NCBI GenBank assembly: GCA_031267645.1
Contig: JAIRYW010000008.1
Span: 1-64,000 of the forward strand
DNA length: 64,000 nucleotides
Source of the DNA: Propionibacteriaceae bacterium
GTDB taxonomy: Bacteria > Actinomycetota > Actinomycetes > Propionibacteriales > Propionibacteriaceae
Reading direction: 5' to 3'
This document shows, piece by piece, positions 24,807 through 33,260 of the stretch. The stretch's first letter is position 1. Each line of letters opens with the position of its first letter. Under the pieces are notes generated by a model, which did not search any database, had not been told where the DNA came from, and saw nothing but the letters and a program-made list of their open reading frames with translations. A program made the translations under genes and the position numbers.

Positions 24807-25669
24807 TCAAAGCAAGGTAGTGGCGGCCGTCACCTGATCATGTTCGAAAGCGGGCGCGAAATCAGTCAGCTCTGCTTTGGACATGCCCACGTCCGGCGAG
24901 ACGGCCAGCTCACGCCAATTCCTGACCGCCCGCACGACATGGGCTAGGACCGCTCGGGCGGCGTCGACGGTCAAGCCGAAATGGTCGCAGCGTCCCAACA
25001 AGGCTCTGATGTCGCTGATCGGACCGTCCACCGGGGCTAGCCAAGTTTTAGATTCACGGTCGCGGTCGGGGAAGGGGTTGAGGTCGAAGGCCGGGGCGAG
25101 ACACCAAAGACCATGTGCGACGTGCAGAAAGCCGTGGTTGCGGAGGTGGTCATCGGTGTTGGTGATCAGGAGGTTGAACGCCATCCGTCGCCACAACTCG
25201 GTCAGATCTCGAGCCGGGTCTAGAGCGTAGGACCGGATCACATCCGCGATGTCGGTGTAACTACGCTCATCGTCCCGCGCCGCTTGGAGCATGGACGCAG
25301 CTGATTGGTATGGCGTCCGTCCGTCGTCGGCTTCCCGGTCGAACCGGGTTATGGCGGCCACGGGAGCGCCTTCCACCAAGACGATCCTGGCCTGCGCCGC
25401 CGTCAGACCGGCCGAGGCGGCCAAGCTCAGGGCGAGGACCTCGCCCCGGGTCACACTACGGCCGTCCCCCAGGCTAGGAAACTTGCCGATGGCCAGACTC
25501 CCGTCGTGGTCGATGAAGGTGCATTTAGGTTGAAGCCCCGGGGGTCGGTCAACCAGGTCTCGTCATAGGCCAATGCGCTGTGTTCCCGACGACCCTGTCT
25601 GGTGTGGGTCAACAGGCCCAATGGACGGGCGGCCTTGCCGAAGCTGAGCCGGACCCGTCGGCTGGTCAC
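24807..25669 (-). pseudogene. disrupted hipA kinase toxin
   Basis: A broken HipA-like serine/threonine kinase. From GTG 25669 the first 45 or so codons encode the HipA N-terminal piece (VRLSFGKAARPLGLLTH ... YDETWLTDP). The frame then runs on as nonsense. The kinase resumes in another frame at about 25530 (DGSLAIGKFPSLGDGRS, with the ATP-binding Lys) and continues to 24807 with LLITNTDDHLRNHG (catalytic loop) and LAPAFDLNPFP (metal-binding Asp). Roughly 100 residues normally lying between these parts are missing, so there is both an internal deletion and a frameshift. The start overlaps the end of an antitoxin remnant by GTGA, as in intact hipBA operons. Confidence 0.75.
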
Positions 25670-25758
25670 CAGGCCTCCTGGACGACGCGCGGCCGGACTC
25701 GCTGGGGCAGGTTCTCGTCCATGATGGCCAAGCCGACGCTGTCGCGCTCAGTGTCCAT
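25666..25758 (-). pseudogene. remnant of the partner antitoxin gene of hipA
   Basis: Thirty codons from ATG 25758 (or open a little further upstream) end with QRVRPRVVQEAW and a stop that overlaps the hipA start. The position and coupling fit the 3' end of a HipB-type antitoxin. The helix-turn-helix part is gone, so this is probably a remnant. Too little remains to identify the family from sequence alone. Confidence 0.4.
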
Positions 25759-25854
25759 CAGGTCGGCGCCGGGACGACCGAGCGGTCAGGCAGGCTTCGT
25801 ACGACTGCGGACCGTTGAGACCAGGCTGTGACCGTCGGCTGGCAGACTGTCGGC

Positions 25855-26658
25855 ATGGAATGGTCGGTCTTGGCGGGCGCGGCGGCGCTGGCCTTGGTGG
25901 CGCTGCTGGGAGCGGCTTGGACCGACCGGACCGACCGGCGCCGACGCCAGGAGCGGCTGGCGGATCCGCCCGAGCGGGCGGTGCCGGGGCTGGAACCCGA
26001 CCGGGGCCGACCCACTTATGTGCCGGCCCATTCTTTCGACCAGGCCCGGGCCGGCCAGCCGCTGAGCCCGGACCGACGCCAGTACCTGGCGCGGGCCATC
26101 GAACGGGCCACCAGCTTGGAGGGCGGCTGGGCCCGGGACCGTTTCGTGACCGATCCTGAGACTGGCTGGGCGGTGCTGTGGCGGCCCCTGGTGCTGGTGA
26201 CGGAACGGATCGACTCCTTCCGGGAGTTGCTGCCGGCGATCGAGCGGGCCCGCCTTCAAGATTGCGGACTGGTGGTGGTGGCCAGCGCCTTCGACGACGC
26301 CAGCCTCGACAGCTTGGCCGTCAACGCCCTGTCCGGCCGGCTGGACTGTCTGGCCGTGCGCTGTCCGCCGGATCGGCCGACTACGACGCCCGGCGCCGGG
26401 TCGGCCCGCCGCCGGGGACGGCTCGACCCGGCGGCCCCCCGCCACCAGGCTCTGGCGGTGGCGGCCATGGCGGCCGGGACCGCAGTGATCGAGTCCAGTC
26501 AGCTCCGGTCCGGCTGGCTGGGAACGGGCGGCCTGGGCCACCCGGTGGTCTGGGTGTCGGACCGATCCCAGAGCTGGGCCATCGACGATTGGACCATCGA
26601 ACCTGAGCCGACCGATCCGGGGCTGACGGATCCACCGGTTCCGACCGCTCCGGCCTGA
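25855..26658 (+). CDS. membrane-anchored protein with a GroEL apical-like domain
   Basis: A 267-residue protein. Residues 2-22 form one hydrophobic helix followed by a basic stretch, and a Pro/Arg linker runs to about 75. Residues 88-172 resemble the GroEL apical (substrate-binding) domain in order: a GG...RFVTDPE segment, PLVLVTERIDSFRELLPAIE, LVVVASAFDDASLDSLAVNALSG and CLAVRCP. These match the GroEL pattern FVTDPE ... RELLP.LE ... LL.IAEDVEGEAL..LVVN ... VKAPG. A weak counterpart of the IA.LTGG segment follows at about 206-216. Equatorial and ATP-binding parts are absent, so it cannot be a chaperonin. It may bind unfolded clients or act as a docking module. The ATG at 25855 begins the helix; GTG 25828 is the alternative. 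Confidence 0.65.
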   Translation: MEWSVLAGAAALALVALLGAAWTDRTDRRRRQERLADPPERAVPGLEPDRGRPTYVPAHSFDQARAGQPLSPDRRQYLARAIERATSLEGGWARDRFVTDPETGWAVLWRPLVLVTERIDSFRELLPAIERARLQDCGLVVVASAFDDASLDSLAVNALSGRLDCLAVRCPPDRPTTTPGAGSARRRGRLDPAAPRHQALAVAAMAAGTAVIESSQLRSGWLGTGGLGHPVVWVSDRSQSWAIDDWTIEPEPTDPGLTDPPVPTAPA

Positions 26659-26687
26659 TCGATCGGCCTATTCTTGAATCCTGCCTG

Positions 26688-26705
26688 AACCCTCACGGCA
26701 GGGTT
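26688..26705. terminator. short hairpin between convergent genes
   Basis: AACCCT (26688-26693) and AGGGTT (26700-26705) form a 6-bp stem with a 6-nt loop between two convergent genes. No U-tract follows, so this is a weak bidirectional terminator candidate. Confidence 0.35.
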
Positions 26706-26740
26706 GAGAGATCAATGCGACCGACCGGCTCGACCTCGGT

Positions 26741-27103
26741 TCAGCCCCACCCCAATTCATCTAAGTCGTCGTCTTCGAAACCGAAGAAATGACCGATCTC
26801 GTGGACCACCGTGATCGCGACTTGCTCAGCCAGATCGGCCTTATCGAAAGCCATGCGCCGCAGCGGACCACGGAAGATCAAGACTCGGTCAGGCAAGACC
26901 GCACCATACGATGAATCGCGTTCTGACAAGGGGATTCCGTCATACAACCCGAGCAGCTCGGGGTCCGACTCGGGGGGTTCTGGCTCGATCAGGACGACCA
27001 GGTTATCGACCCGGTCCCAGAAATCCGTGGGAATTGAGTCGAGGGCTTCGGCGACGAGCTCCTCGAATTCATCATCGGTGATATCGACAGCCATGCGAGC
27101 CAT
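26741..27103 (-). CDS. metallopeptidase of the TTHA0227-type zincin family
   Basis: A 120-residue protein with the zinc motif VVHEIGHFFGFEDDDLDELG near the C-terminus, an N-terminal DEFEELVAEALDSIP helix and DRVLIFRGPLRR before the active site. These are the hallmarks of the small PF06262-like zincins. It is likely cytosolic, since there is no signal. The substrate is unknown. The start may be ATG 27103 or 27094; the longer open frame upstream is not supported. Confidence 0.8.
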   Translation of the reverse strand: MARMAVDITDDEFEELVAEALDSIPTDFWDRVDNLVVLIEPEPPESDPELLGLYDGIPLSERDSSYGAVLPDRVLIFRGPLRRMAFDKADLAEQVAITVVHEIGHFFGFEDDDLDELGWG

Positions 27104-27308
27104 CGTAGCGGCGAAATAATGACACTCGTGCAATTCTGATCCCGCATCCGGCGTGTCGCATTCTCTGGTAATTCTGGGCCTTGCCCGGCCGAATCCACGC
27201 CCCTTAAGTTCGGTCACAACTGAAGCGTTTGAATCGGTCGGCGCCGTCCGTGGGGGCGGGGCGGCCGGGCGTCTGGTGACGCCGACACAACAGCAGGAAG
27301 GTTTCGTC

Positions 27309-28874
27309 GTGAAACAGACCAAACGGGGGGCCGCCGCGGTGGCCGCCGTGGCCAGCTTGGTATTGGCCCTGCAAGGGCTGGACGCCTTGGCGATGGGTCC
27401 CCAGGCCTTCGCCGCCGAGACGATCCGGGCCACCACCACGGTCAACGTCCGCTCGGGACCCTCGACCACGCGCGCCATCATCGGCTACGTGGCCTGGGGC
27501 TGGACCATCGAGGCGACCGGCCCTTCGACCGACGGCTGGACCCCGGTCGACTACAACGGCCGGGCGGGCTACGTCTCCAGTCAGTACTTCACTTACGCGG
27601 ACAGCGGCTCGACGCTGGGCAGCGGCCCGACCGGCCAGGCCCGGACGACAGCCGCCTTGAACGTCAGAGTCGGCCCCTCGACCAGCCATAGCCGGGTCGA
27701 GGTGCTGCCCTACGGCGCGGCCGTGACCCTGACCGGCGTGACTTCGAACGGCTTCTCCCAGATCGTCTGGGGCTCGGTCAAGCGTTGGGTCTCGACCTCT
27801 TGGATCCAGCTGGAGTCGGCCCAACCCAGCCAACCGGCCACGCCCGAGACCACCCCGCCGGTCGACACTCCCCCGGTCGATCCGCCAGTCGACCCGCCGA
27901 CCGACCCCGCTCCGGTCGATCCGCCGACCGACGCCACGCCGACCGACCCGCCGGCCGAGACGCCTCCGCCCGAGGTCCCGGCTGAGCCCGAGACCCCGCC
28001 GGTGACCGAGCCTGGGACGGACACTCCCCCGGAGACGGTCGATCCGACCCCGGAGACGCCCGCTCTGCCGGCCGTGGTGGGACAGCGCCGCGCCACCACC
28101 GCGCTGATGCTGCGGAGCTCATCGGCGGCCGACTTCTACGACTACGGCGACATCCCGACCGGCACCATCGTCGACATCACCGGCTTGGAGGAGAACGGCG
28201 TGGCCCAGATCGTCTGGCACGACGAGATCCGTTGGGTCAACGCCAAATACCTGGCCGAGGTGACGGCTCCCGCCCCCGGCGGCGGCTCCAGCGGGGCCGT
28301 GGCGACGGGCCAGCTCTACACCACGGCCAACCTCAACGTCCGCACCCAGCCGTCGGTCTCCAGCACCAAGGTGGGCCTGATCAACGCCGGCACGGCGGTC
28401 GACATCACCGGGGCGACCGAGAACGGTTGGTACCAGATCATCTACAGCGGAACCACCCGCTGGGTCTCGGGCGACTACCTGAGCGAGACCAAGCCGACTC
28501 TGGTCAACACCGGCGGCTCGGTCGGCCTGCAGGGCCTGACCCCGTACGCGACCGAGGTGGTGCGCCTGTCCCAGGCCAACTTCCCGCAGATCTACACCTA
28601 CTACGGCCAGGCCTACCGGACCGGCGTGGGCGACCACGACATGGGCCGGGCGGTCGACATCATGTTGCCCAACTACCGCAGCAATCAGGCTCTGGGCGAG
28701 CAGATCGCGGCCTTCTTCCAGGCCCGGGCGGTGGAGTTGAACATCAACTACATCATCTTCAACCAGCACATCTGGTCCGTCGCCCGGTCCAGAGAGGGCT
28801 GGCGCTGGATGGCGGACCGCGGCTCTGACACCGAGAACCACGTGGACCACGTCCACATCAGCGTCAACCCGTAA
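27309..28874 (+). CDS. secreted multi-SH3 protein with LAS-type peptidase-like domain
   Basis: A 521-residue exported protein. A signal peptide ends at about residue 38 (AFAAE). Two bacterial SH3 domains follow (TTTVNVRSGPSTTRAIIG; TAALNVRVGPSTSHSRVE). Then comes a Pro/Asp/Thr-rich wall-spanning linker (about 180-255) and two more SH3 domains (ATTALMLRSSSAADF; TANLNVRTQPSVSSTKVG). The C-terminal 115 residues contain GDHDMGRAVDIM and ENHVDHVHIS, which fit the H-x(6)-D and HxH zinc ligands of LAS/M15-type peptidoglycan peptidases and resemble the ARB_07466-type domain. The likely role is cell-wall binding and cleavage. The GTG at 27309 is preferred for its AGGAAGG site and signal peptide; the upstream frame is noncoding. 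Confidence 0.8.
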   Translation: MKQTKRGAAAVAAVASLVLALQGLDALAMGPQAFAAETIRATTTVNVRSGPSTTRAIIGYVAWGWTIEATGPSTDGWTPVDYNGRAGYVSSQYFTYADSGSTLGSGPTGQARTTAALNVRVGPSTSHSRVEVLPYGAAVTLTGVTSNGFSQIVWGSVKRWVSTSWIQLESAQPSQPATPETTPPVDTPPVDPPVDPPTDPAPVDPPTDATPTDPPAETPPPEVPAEPETPPVTEPGTDTPPETVDPTPETPALPAVVGQRRATTALMLRSSSAADFYDYGDIPTGTIVDITGLEENGVAQIVWHDEIRWVNAKYLAEVTAPAPGGGSSGAVATGQLYTTANLNVRTQPSVSSTKVGLINAGTAVDITGATENGWYQIIYSGTTRWVSGDYLSETKPTLVNTGGSVGLQGLTPYATEVVRLSQANFPQIYTYYGQAYRTGVGDHDMGRAVDIMLPNYRSNQALGEQIAAFFQARAVELNINYIIFNQHIWSVARSREGWRWMADRGSDTENHVDHVHISVNP

Positions 28875-28897
28875 CCGCACCGACGACTCGCCGCCAA

Positions 28898-28929
28898 GCG
28901 ACCGCCCCGGCCCGCCCCGGGGCGGTCGC
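28898..28929 (+). terminator. strong GC hairpin after the SH3 protein gene
   Basis: GCGACCGCCCCGG (28898-28910) is the exact inverted complement of CCGGGGCGGTCGC (28917-28929), giving a perfect 13-bp stem with a 6-nt loop, 23 nt after the stop codon. There is no U-tract, as is common for actinobacterial terminators. Confidence 0.75.
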
Positions 28930-28934
28930 GCCCG

Positions 28935-29170
28935 TCTCCGAGCGGTCCGACCGAGGCGCCGTCCGGCCAGACCACCGAATCTTGGATCGCGCCGCCTCGG
29001 AGCGGTCCGGCCGAGGTGACGTCCGACCAGCCCACCGTCCAAGGGCATCGAATCTCGGGCAAACCCGCCTCGGAGCGGTCCCGCCGGAGCGCAGTCCGAC
29101 CAGCCCTCCGTCCAGGGGCGTCGGGTCTTGGGTCATCCGTCTAGGGGCGGTCCGACCGAGGCGACGACAT
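28935..29170. repeat. four diverged tandem repeats of 60-73 bp
   Basis: The block AGCGGTCCGACCGAGGCG followed by a GTCCGACCAGCCCACCGTCC-like half recurs at 28941, 29001, 29074 and 29146, with periods of 60, 73 and 72 bp. Copies differ at many positions. The region has no convincing ORF and fills the gap between the SH3 gene and the convergent ProC-like gene. Confidence 0.75.
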
Positions 29171-29215
29171 GGGAGCCGGCAACTGATCGGTCCTGGCTCG
29201 ACGAGACCTGACCGG

Positions 29216-29992
29216 TCAGTCCGCCGGCGGGCGGATCCGGGCCAGGATCTGGTCCATGGCCTGAGACCAGCGGCCGATGGCGTCGCCCTGCTCCAGAACC
29301 TCCATGGCCAGTTGGTTGAGGCCGCCCGGGGTCATCTCGCGCCAGTGCTCGACCAGCGCGGCCGGCTCCAGCCGCCGGCCTTGGGCCAGCCAGGCTTGGA
29401 ACAGGCTCAGGGTGAAGCGGGCCGTCAGGTCGGCCGGCAGGCCTTGTCTGACCCCCCAGGCCACGACCTGGCCGATGACGGCGTAGTACGGGCTCATCAA
29501 GGAGGTGATGGTCATGAGCAGGTCCAAGGCGGCTTCGTCTCGCGCCGCCACGAGGTCGCCCAGGGGGCCGAAGACGGCCTCGACCTCGGCGGTGACGGGG
29601 TAGGCCGTCAGCGGCCCGATCCGCTCGGCCACGAAGGGCAGCGGCACCATCCGAGCCAGCAGGGCGGTCGGGCCGACCAGGGCCCGCAGCCGAGTCAGGT
29701 CGAAGTCCGCCACCAGCGATACCACCCGCTGCTCGGGCCGGAAGCGTAGTTCGGAGATGATCTGTTGGGCCAGGCGGGGGATGACGGCCAGCACCACCCA
29801 GTCGCTCCGGTCCAGCACGGCTTGATTGGAGGAGAGGACTTCGACGTCGTCGAAGCGGTCAGCCAGTTCCCGAGCCCGCTCGGCGTTACGGGGCGACAGG
29901 ACGACTTCTAGCTGTGGGCCGTGGGCTGACACCAGCCCCCGCACCAAGGCTTCGCCGATGGTGCCCACTCCGACAATTTCAATTGTAGTAAT
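29216..29992 (-). CDS. pyrroline-5-carboxylate reductase-like dehydrogenase
   Basis: A ProC-family NAD(P)-binding protein of about 258 residues. The Rossmann motif IEIVGVGTIGEALVRG lies at the extreme N-terminus, followed by LSPRNAERARELADRF and VVLAVIPRLAQQII. The C-terminal dimerisation domain carries HWREMTPGGLNQLAMEVLEQG, the ProC signature. No ATG/GTG/TTG precedes the Rossmann strand in frame; GTG 29968 would cut into it. An ATT at 29992, 8 nt after a GGGAGG site, gives a complete N-terminus, so an ATT start is proposed. The alternative is that the true 5' end was lost, since IS-derived sequence begins 100 bp upstream. The substrate may differ from classical P5C. Confidence 0.7.
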   Translation of the reverse strand: MTTIEIVGVGTIGEALVRGLVSAHGPQLEVVLSPRNAERARELADRFDDVEVLSSNQAVLDRSDWVVLAVIPRLAQQIISELRFRPEQRVVSLVADFDLTRLRALVGPTALLARMVPLPFVAERIGPLTAYPVTAEVEAVFGPLGDLVAARDEAALDLLMTITSLMSPYYAVIGQVVAWGVRQGLPADLTARFTLSLFQAWLAQGRRLEPAALVEHWREMTPGGLNQLAMEVLEQGDAIGRWSQAMDQILARIRPPAD

Positions 29993-30092
29993 TGGTCCGA
30001 CCTCCCTCTTAGCCGACTATGAGAAACCTAGTGGCTTGAGTCAGCCGTTCGCGTCGAAACTCGCCACAGAGTCCGACCACGCCCCGTCATCC

Positions 30093-31432
30093 TGAACCGA
30101 CAACGGTTTGATGGATGGTTTGATCTCGCGAGAGGACCGGATGGTCATCGCCGAGGAAGTATCCACGGGAGTTGAAGGAGCGGGCTTTAAGGCTCGTGTC
30201 AGTGGCCAGGGAGCAGGACGCCGCGGCGTCTTGGTCGAAGTTGTATGCCCGGGTCGGTTCCAGGGTGGACGTCAGTCCTGGGACGTTGCGGGGCTGGGTC
30301 GAGCGTCAACCGGATCGACGCCGGCCAACGCCCGGGCACGACCACTGACGACGCAGCCCGGATCAAGGCCTCGGGGGCACGAGGTCAAAGAGCTGAGGCC
30401 GGCTGATGAGATCTTGTCAGTGGCCTCGAGTTTCTTCGCGCGGGAGCCCTGCCCGCGACTGCCGTGGTGATCGATTTCGTCGACCGTGATAAGGACAGGT
30501 TCGGGGTCGAGCCGGTCTGCCGGGCCCTGACCGGGCACGGCTTGAAGACCGGCCCCGCCCCGCCTACTGGGCCGCCAAGGCCCGTCCGCCGTCGAAGCGG
30601 AACCTGAGGGACCAGTGGTTGAAGGAGAGGATCGAGGCGGTCTGGAAGGACCGGTCGAAGGGCCGTGGGATCGCCGGCTACCGCAAGACGTTGGTCTATC
30701 TGCGCCGGGACGGGGTCGAAGTCGGAATCCGCACGGTCCAACGCCTGATGCGGGAGATCGGCCTCAAAGGGGTGATCAGGGGCGGCTGGAAGCCGGTCAC
30801 GACCAGGGCGGACCAGTCCGCCAGCCGTCCCGCCGGACCTGGTGAACCGGGACTTCACGGTCGAGCGTCCGAATCAACTGTGGCTGGTCGACTTCACCTA
30901 TGTGCCGACCTGGCGGGGGATGGGGTCCACCGGGGTTCGGGGGTGGACGCCTGCTCGCATCGGATCGTGGGCCGGGGGCACGACCGACCGGATGCCGGTC
31001 GAGCTGCCCTCGGGGCGCCTCGGGGGATGGCGTTGTGGGTCAGGTCTGACCAGGGCTGGCCGGTGGCCGGCGTCACCCACCATTCCGACGCCGGCAGCCG
31101 ATACACGTCTGTTTGTTATAGGAGGCGGTCGGGTGGAGGTCGGGGCGTCGGCTTCGGTCGGCGCCGTGGGCGACTCGTATGACAATGCCATGGCCGAGTC
31201 TGTGATCGGTTTGTGCAAGACGGAGTGCGTCCGGGGGGACGGGCCGTTCAAGACCGTGGGCCACTTGGAGCTGGCGACCTGCGACTGGGTCGACTACTAC
31301 AACCGCCACCGGGTCCACTCCTCGATCCGACACGCCACCCCGATAGAACACGAGAACCAGTGCCATCACGACCAACCGCAAGGCCAGCCGGCCATGCGAT
31401 AACCAACCCTCTACAAAACCGTGGTCGGTTCA
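30093..31432 (+). mobile_element. degenerate IS3-family element, copy 1
   Basis: A 1340-bp element bounded by inverted repeats: TGAACCGACAACGGTTTG at the left and the complement of TGAACCGACCACGGTTTT at the right end (31415-31432). The ends are near-identical to those of copy 2 at 33261. No matching target-site duplication is seen (left flank ...ATCC, right flank ATAA...), consistent with age or recombination. The internal transposase is broken. With copy 2 in the same orientation it brackets an AT-rich two-gene segment. Confidence 0.85.
30360..31402 (+). pseudogene. IS3-family transposase, frameshifted (copy 1)
   Basis: Parts of OrfA and OrfB lie in different frames. The OrfA C-terminus is HEVKELRPADEILSVASSFF near 30380-30440. 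OrfB begins at about 30470 with VVIDFVDRDKDRFGVEP, continues with GRGIAGYRKTLVYLRRDG and QRLMREIGLKGV at 30650-30780, then NRDFTVERPNQLWLVDFTYV at 30840-30905 (first catalytic Asp). It ends with GDSYDNAMAESVIGLCKTE (catalytic Glu) and the VHSSIRHATPIEHE tail. At least two frameshifts separate these pieces, so no active transposase is made. Confidence 0.85.
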
Positions 31433-31532
31433 ATAAGAGACCACCACACGATGACACGGCTCGATCCCCGCTAGCCGTTCGCGATTCGACCGGTTCCACC
31501 CGTTCACCGCCTACCCCTGTGGGGGCCACCGG

Positions 31533-32132
31533 TTATGGGATCAGATGTGTCAATTCTTGGGTCACCGCGTTGAATTCCGCGCCGTCGAGGCGGGCGATGA
31601 CAGGATCGGCCTCGGTTCCCTTCACCGCCCGTAAGCGACCATCGATGACTTCGTATCGCCCTTGGGGACCCCCAAGCACCATGTACGTTCCGTCCGGAGA
31701 CGGCCCCAGGAGAATAAGGAAGTACTGTTGACCTTCATTGAATTGGGGCTGTCCGTCAAGCTGTAGAATGTAGGGTCTGTCCAAGTCATCACTGACCACA
31801 CCTCCGGTGAACTTGACCTCGAAATATCTCCCTGGATCTTTTCCCCATACCACTTTATCGGTGCTGAATGACTGGATCGTGGCGACAATCGTCGGATCGA
31901 CCTTGTTCGGCTCTTGATTGGCACCTCCCGCTGTCGCTAGAATAGCTAGCTGACTTTGCGTTGCCAACTCCTCAACGCTAGTGGCTCCTGAGGCGAGATC
32001 CGCATACGCGACGCGGACTGGCAGCGGGGTCGACGCTGGTTGCTCGAACTGGCCACTGCTCGCTCCACAGCCAGCCAAACCCAGTAGAACTATTGTGACT
32101 ACCAATGAAATTGGTAGAGATTTATTTTTCAC
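31533..32132 (-). CDS. secreted lipoprotein, AT-rich, unknown function
   Basis: A 199-residue lipoprotein. The signal is KNKSLPISLVVTIVLLGLAGC, with the lipobox Cys at residue 22 followed by Gly-Ala-Ser. The mature part is soluble, with no recognised domain; residues 100-150 contain a beta-rich stretch (YFEVKFTGGVV, YILQLDGQ, QYFLILLGPSPDGTYMVLGG). The GTG at 32132 is chosen because GAGG lies 8 nt upstream (32143-32146); an ATG at 32150 is the alternative. It follows a secreted metalloprotease gene on the same strand, in a segment much more AT-rich than the backbone and enclosed by two IS copies, so the pair was probably acquired together. Confidence 0.75.
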   Translation of the reverse strand: MKNKSLPISLVVTIVLLGLAGCGASSGQFEQPASTPLPVRVAYADLASGATSVEELATQSQLAILATAGGANQEPNKVDPTIVATIQSFSTDKVVWGKDPGRYFEVKFTGGVVSDDLDRPYILQLDGQPQFNEGQQYFLILLGPSPDGTYMVLGGPQGRYEVIDGRLRAVKGTEADPVIARLDGAEFNAVTQELTHLIP

Positions 32133-32296
32133 TAGACGATCCTCATTCATCGCTAACACTGCTGGAAGCCGTGTCTTACGGTACTACTCGTTAAGACACC
32201 CAAGGTGCCGCCTCCACAGCTAATAATAATTAACTGATTAATATCTACCCTCGCTACGACCTCAATCGGCGATACCCCGATTAATTATTATGCTCC

Positions 32297-32920
32297 TTAT
32301 GAATAAATAGCTGCAACATCACTAGCATCACCAGCGGTTGCTCCAGTTAGTGCCATCGTATGACATCTGGCCCCATGGTCAACGTTCATAATTTTATTAG
32401 TTGCTGCACCAGTATGAGCTAGACCGATGATATGACCCATCTCATGTGCCGATACACATTGTTTTTGATTAGCATTGTCTGCATCATAAACACAGTTAGC
32501 TGCTCCTGGTGTAGCGCAACCGAAATGACGAGTATTCAACCAGCCCGCATTGATCCTAATCGACCCATATGTATAAGTCCCTGATGTTACTGTTGGACCA
32601 GGTTCCCCCATTCCAAGCCAGTCGGTTACCCCGTAATCATTAACGTTATACCACACAGCACTCCCAACTGACCCCAAAGCAACGTAGAACTGCGTGTTAT
32701 TATTCCAGGATGCCGCAGCCCCGGCCGCCGGAGAACTGTAATCTGTGTACCCGTTCACGGATCTATAGTATGTATAGGTCGGTGTAGGCCATTTGCCTCC
32801 AAGAGCCGCCCCATTAGCAACGTACGGTAACACGGAACCTGTGGCAGCGAGGAGTACAACAATGAGAGTGATGCGAAGCCCACTCCTAACTTGCTTTCCA
32901 GCGCGGTTAGTCTCTCTCAT
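32297..32920 (-). CDS. secreted matrixin-like zinc metalloprotease
   Basis: A 207-residue exported protease. The N-terminus has a basic start and a hydrophobic signal (ITLIVVLLAATGSVLPYVANGAA, cleavage near residue 38). The catalytic motif SAHEMGHIIGLAHT is the extended HExxHxxGxxH zinc site, followed by a Met-turn (NKIMNVD), which places it in the metzincins near M10. Three Cys in the region before and after the motif may form disulfides. The ATG at 32920 has AGGAAG upstream. Base composition is strikingly AT-rich. The downstream lipoprotein may be its partner or inhibitor, but nothing in the sequence shows that. Confidence 0.8.
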   Translation of the reverse strand: MRETNRAGKQVRSGLRITLIVVLLAATGSVLPYVANGAALGGKWPTPTYTYYRSVNGYTDYSSPAAGAAASWNNNTQFYVALGSVGSAVWYNVNDYGVTDWLGMGEPGPTVTSGTYTYGSIRINAGWLNTRHFGCATPGAANCVYDADNANQKQCVSAHEMGHIIGLAHTGAATNKIMNVDHGARCHTMALTGATAGDASDVAAIYS

Positions 32921-33013
32921 CTATAACTTCCTACTTCTATATTTTCCTAAATTTATATTGTGAATATACAAGAAAGGCATACGGATGTCAAGCGCACGAC
33001 TTGACTCATCAAA

Positions 33014-33060
33014 GATGATCGCGAACGGGGACGCTTGCCTCAGTTAAGGATGATCGCGAA
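33014..33060. repeat. direct repeats at the edge of an IS fragment
   Basis: GATGATCGCGAA occurs at 33014-33025 and again at 33049-33060, 35 bp apart, just upstream of a truncated transposase start. This is probably the terminal region of a second, different insertion sequence. Confidence 0.5.
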
Positions 33061-33127
33061 ATGCGGTGTGGCGTGTGGCGGGGGTGGGGCGTGGCCGGTT
33101 CGCTGGCGAGTCGTGAAGGAGTTGACG

Positions 33128-33238
33128 ATGGCGACCAGGCGTGACCTGACCAAAGCGTACGCGAGGGACTACGCGCGGGCTTCCAAGAACCCTACCTGTC
33201 AAGCTTGTGTGAGACATCATTGGGAGATTGTTCACTGA
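33128..33238 (+). pseudogene. N-terminal fragment of an integrase-type transposase
   Basis: Starting at ATG 33128 with AAGGAG upstream, the protein begins MATRRDLTKAYARDYARASK. I recognise this as the start of a common actinobacterial DDE transposase (IS481-like group). After about 20 residues the similarity ends and the frame stops at 33238, so only the 5' tip remains. It is cut short before the second IS3 copy at 33261. Confidence 0.55.
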
Positions 33239-33260
33239 GCTTGGAAGGGCGAGATCGGAA

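Noticed and set aside
2760-29170. CRISPR arrays among the short repeats
   Set aside because: Repeat blocks at 2576-2790 and 28935-29170 are tandem or diverged copies without unique spacers of constant length, and no cas genes are present.
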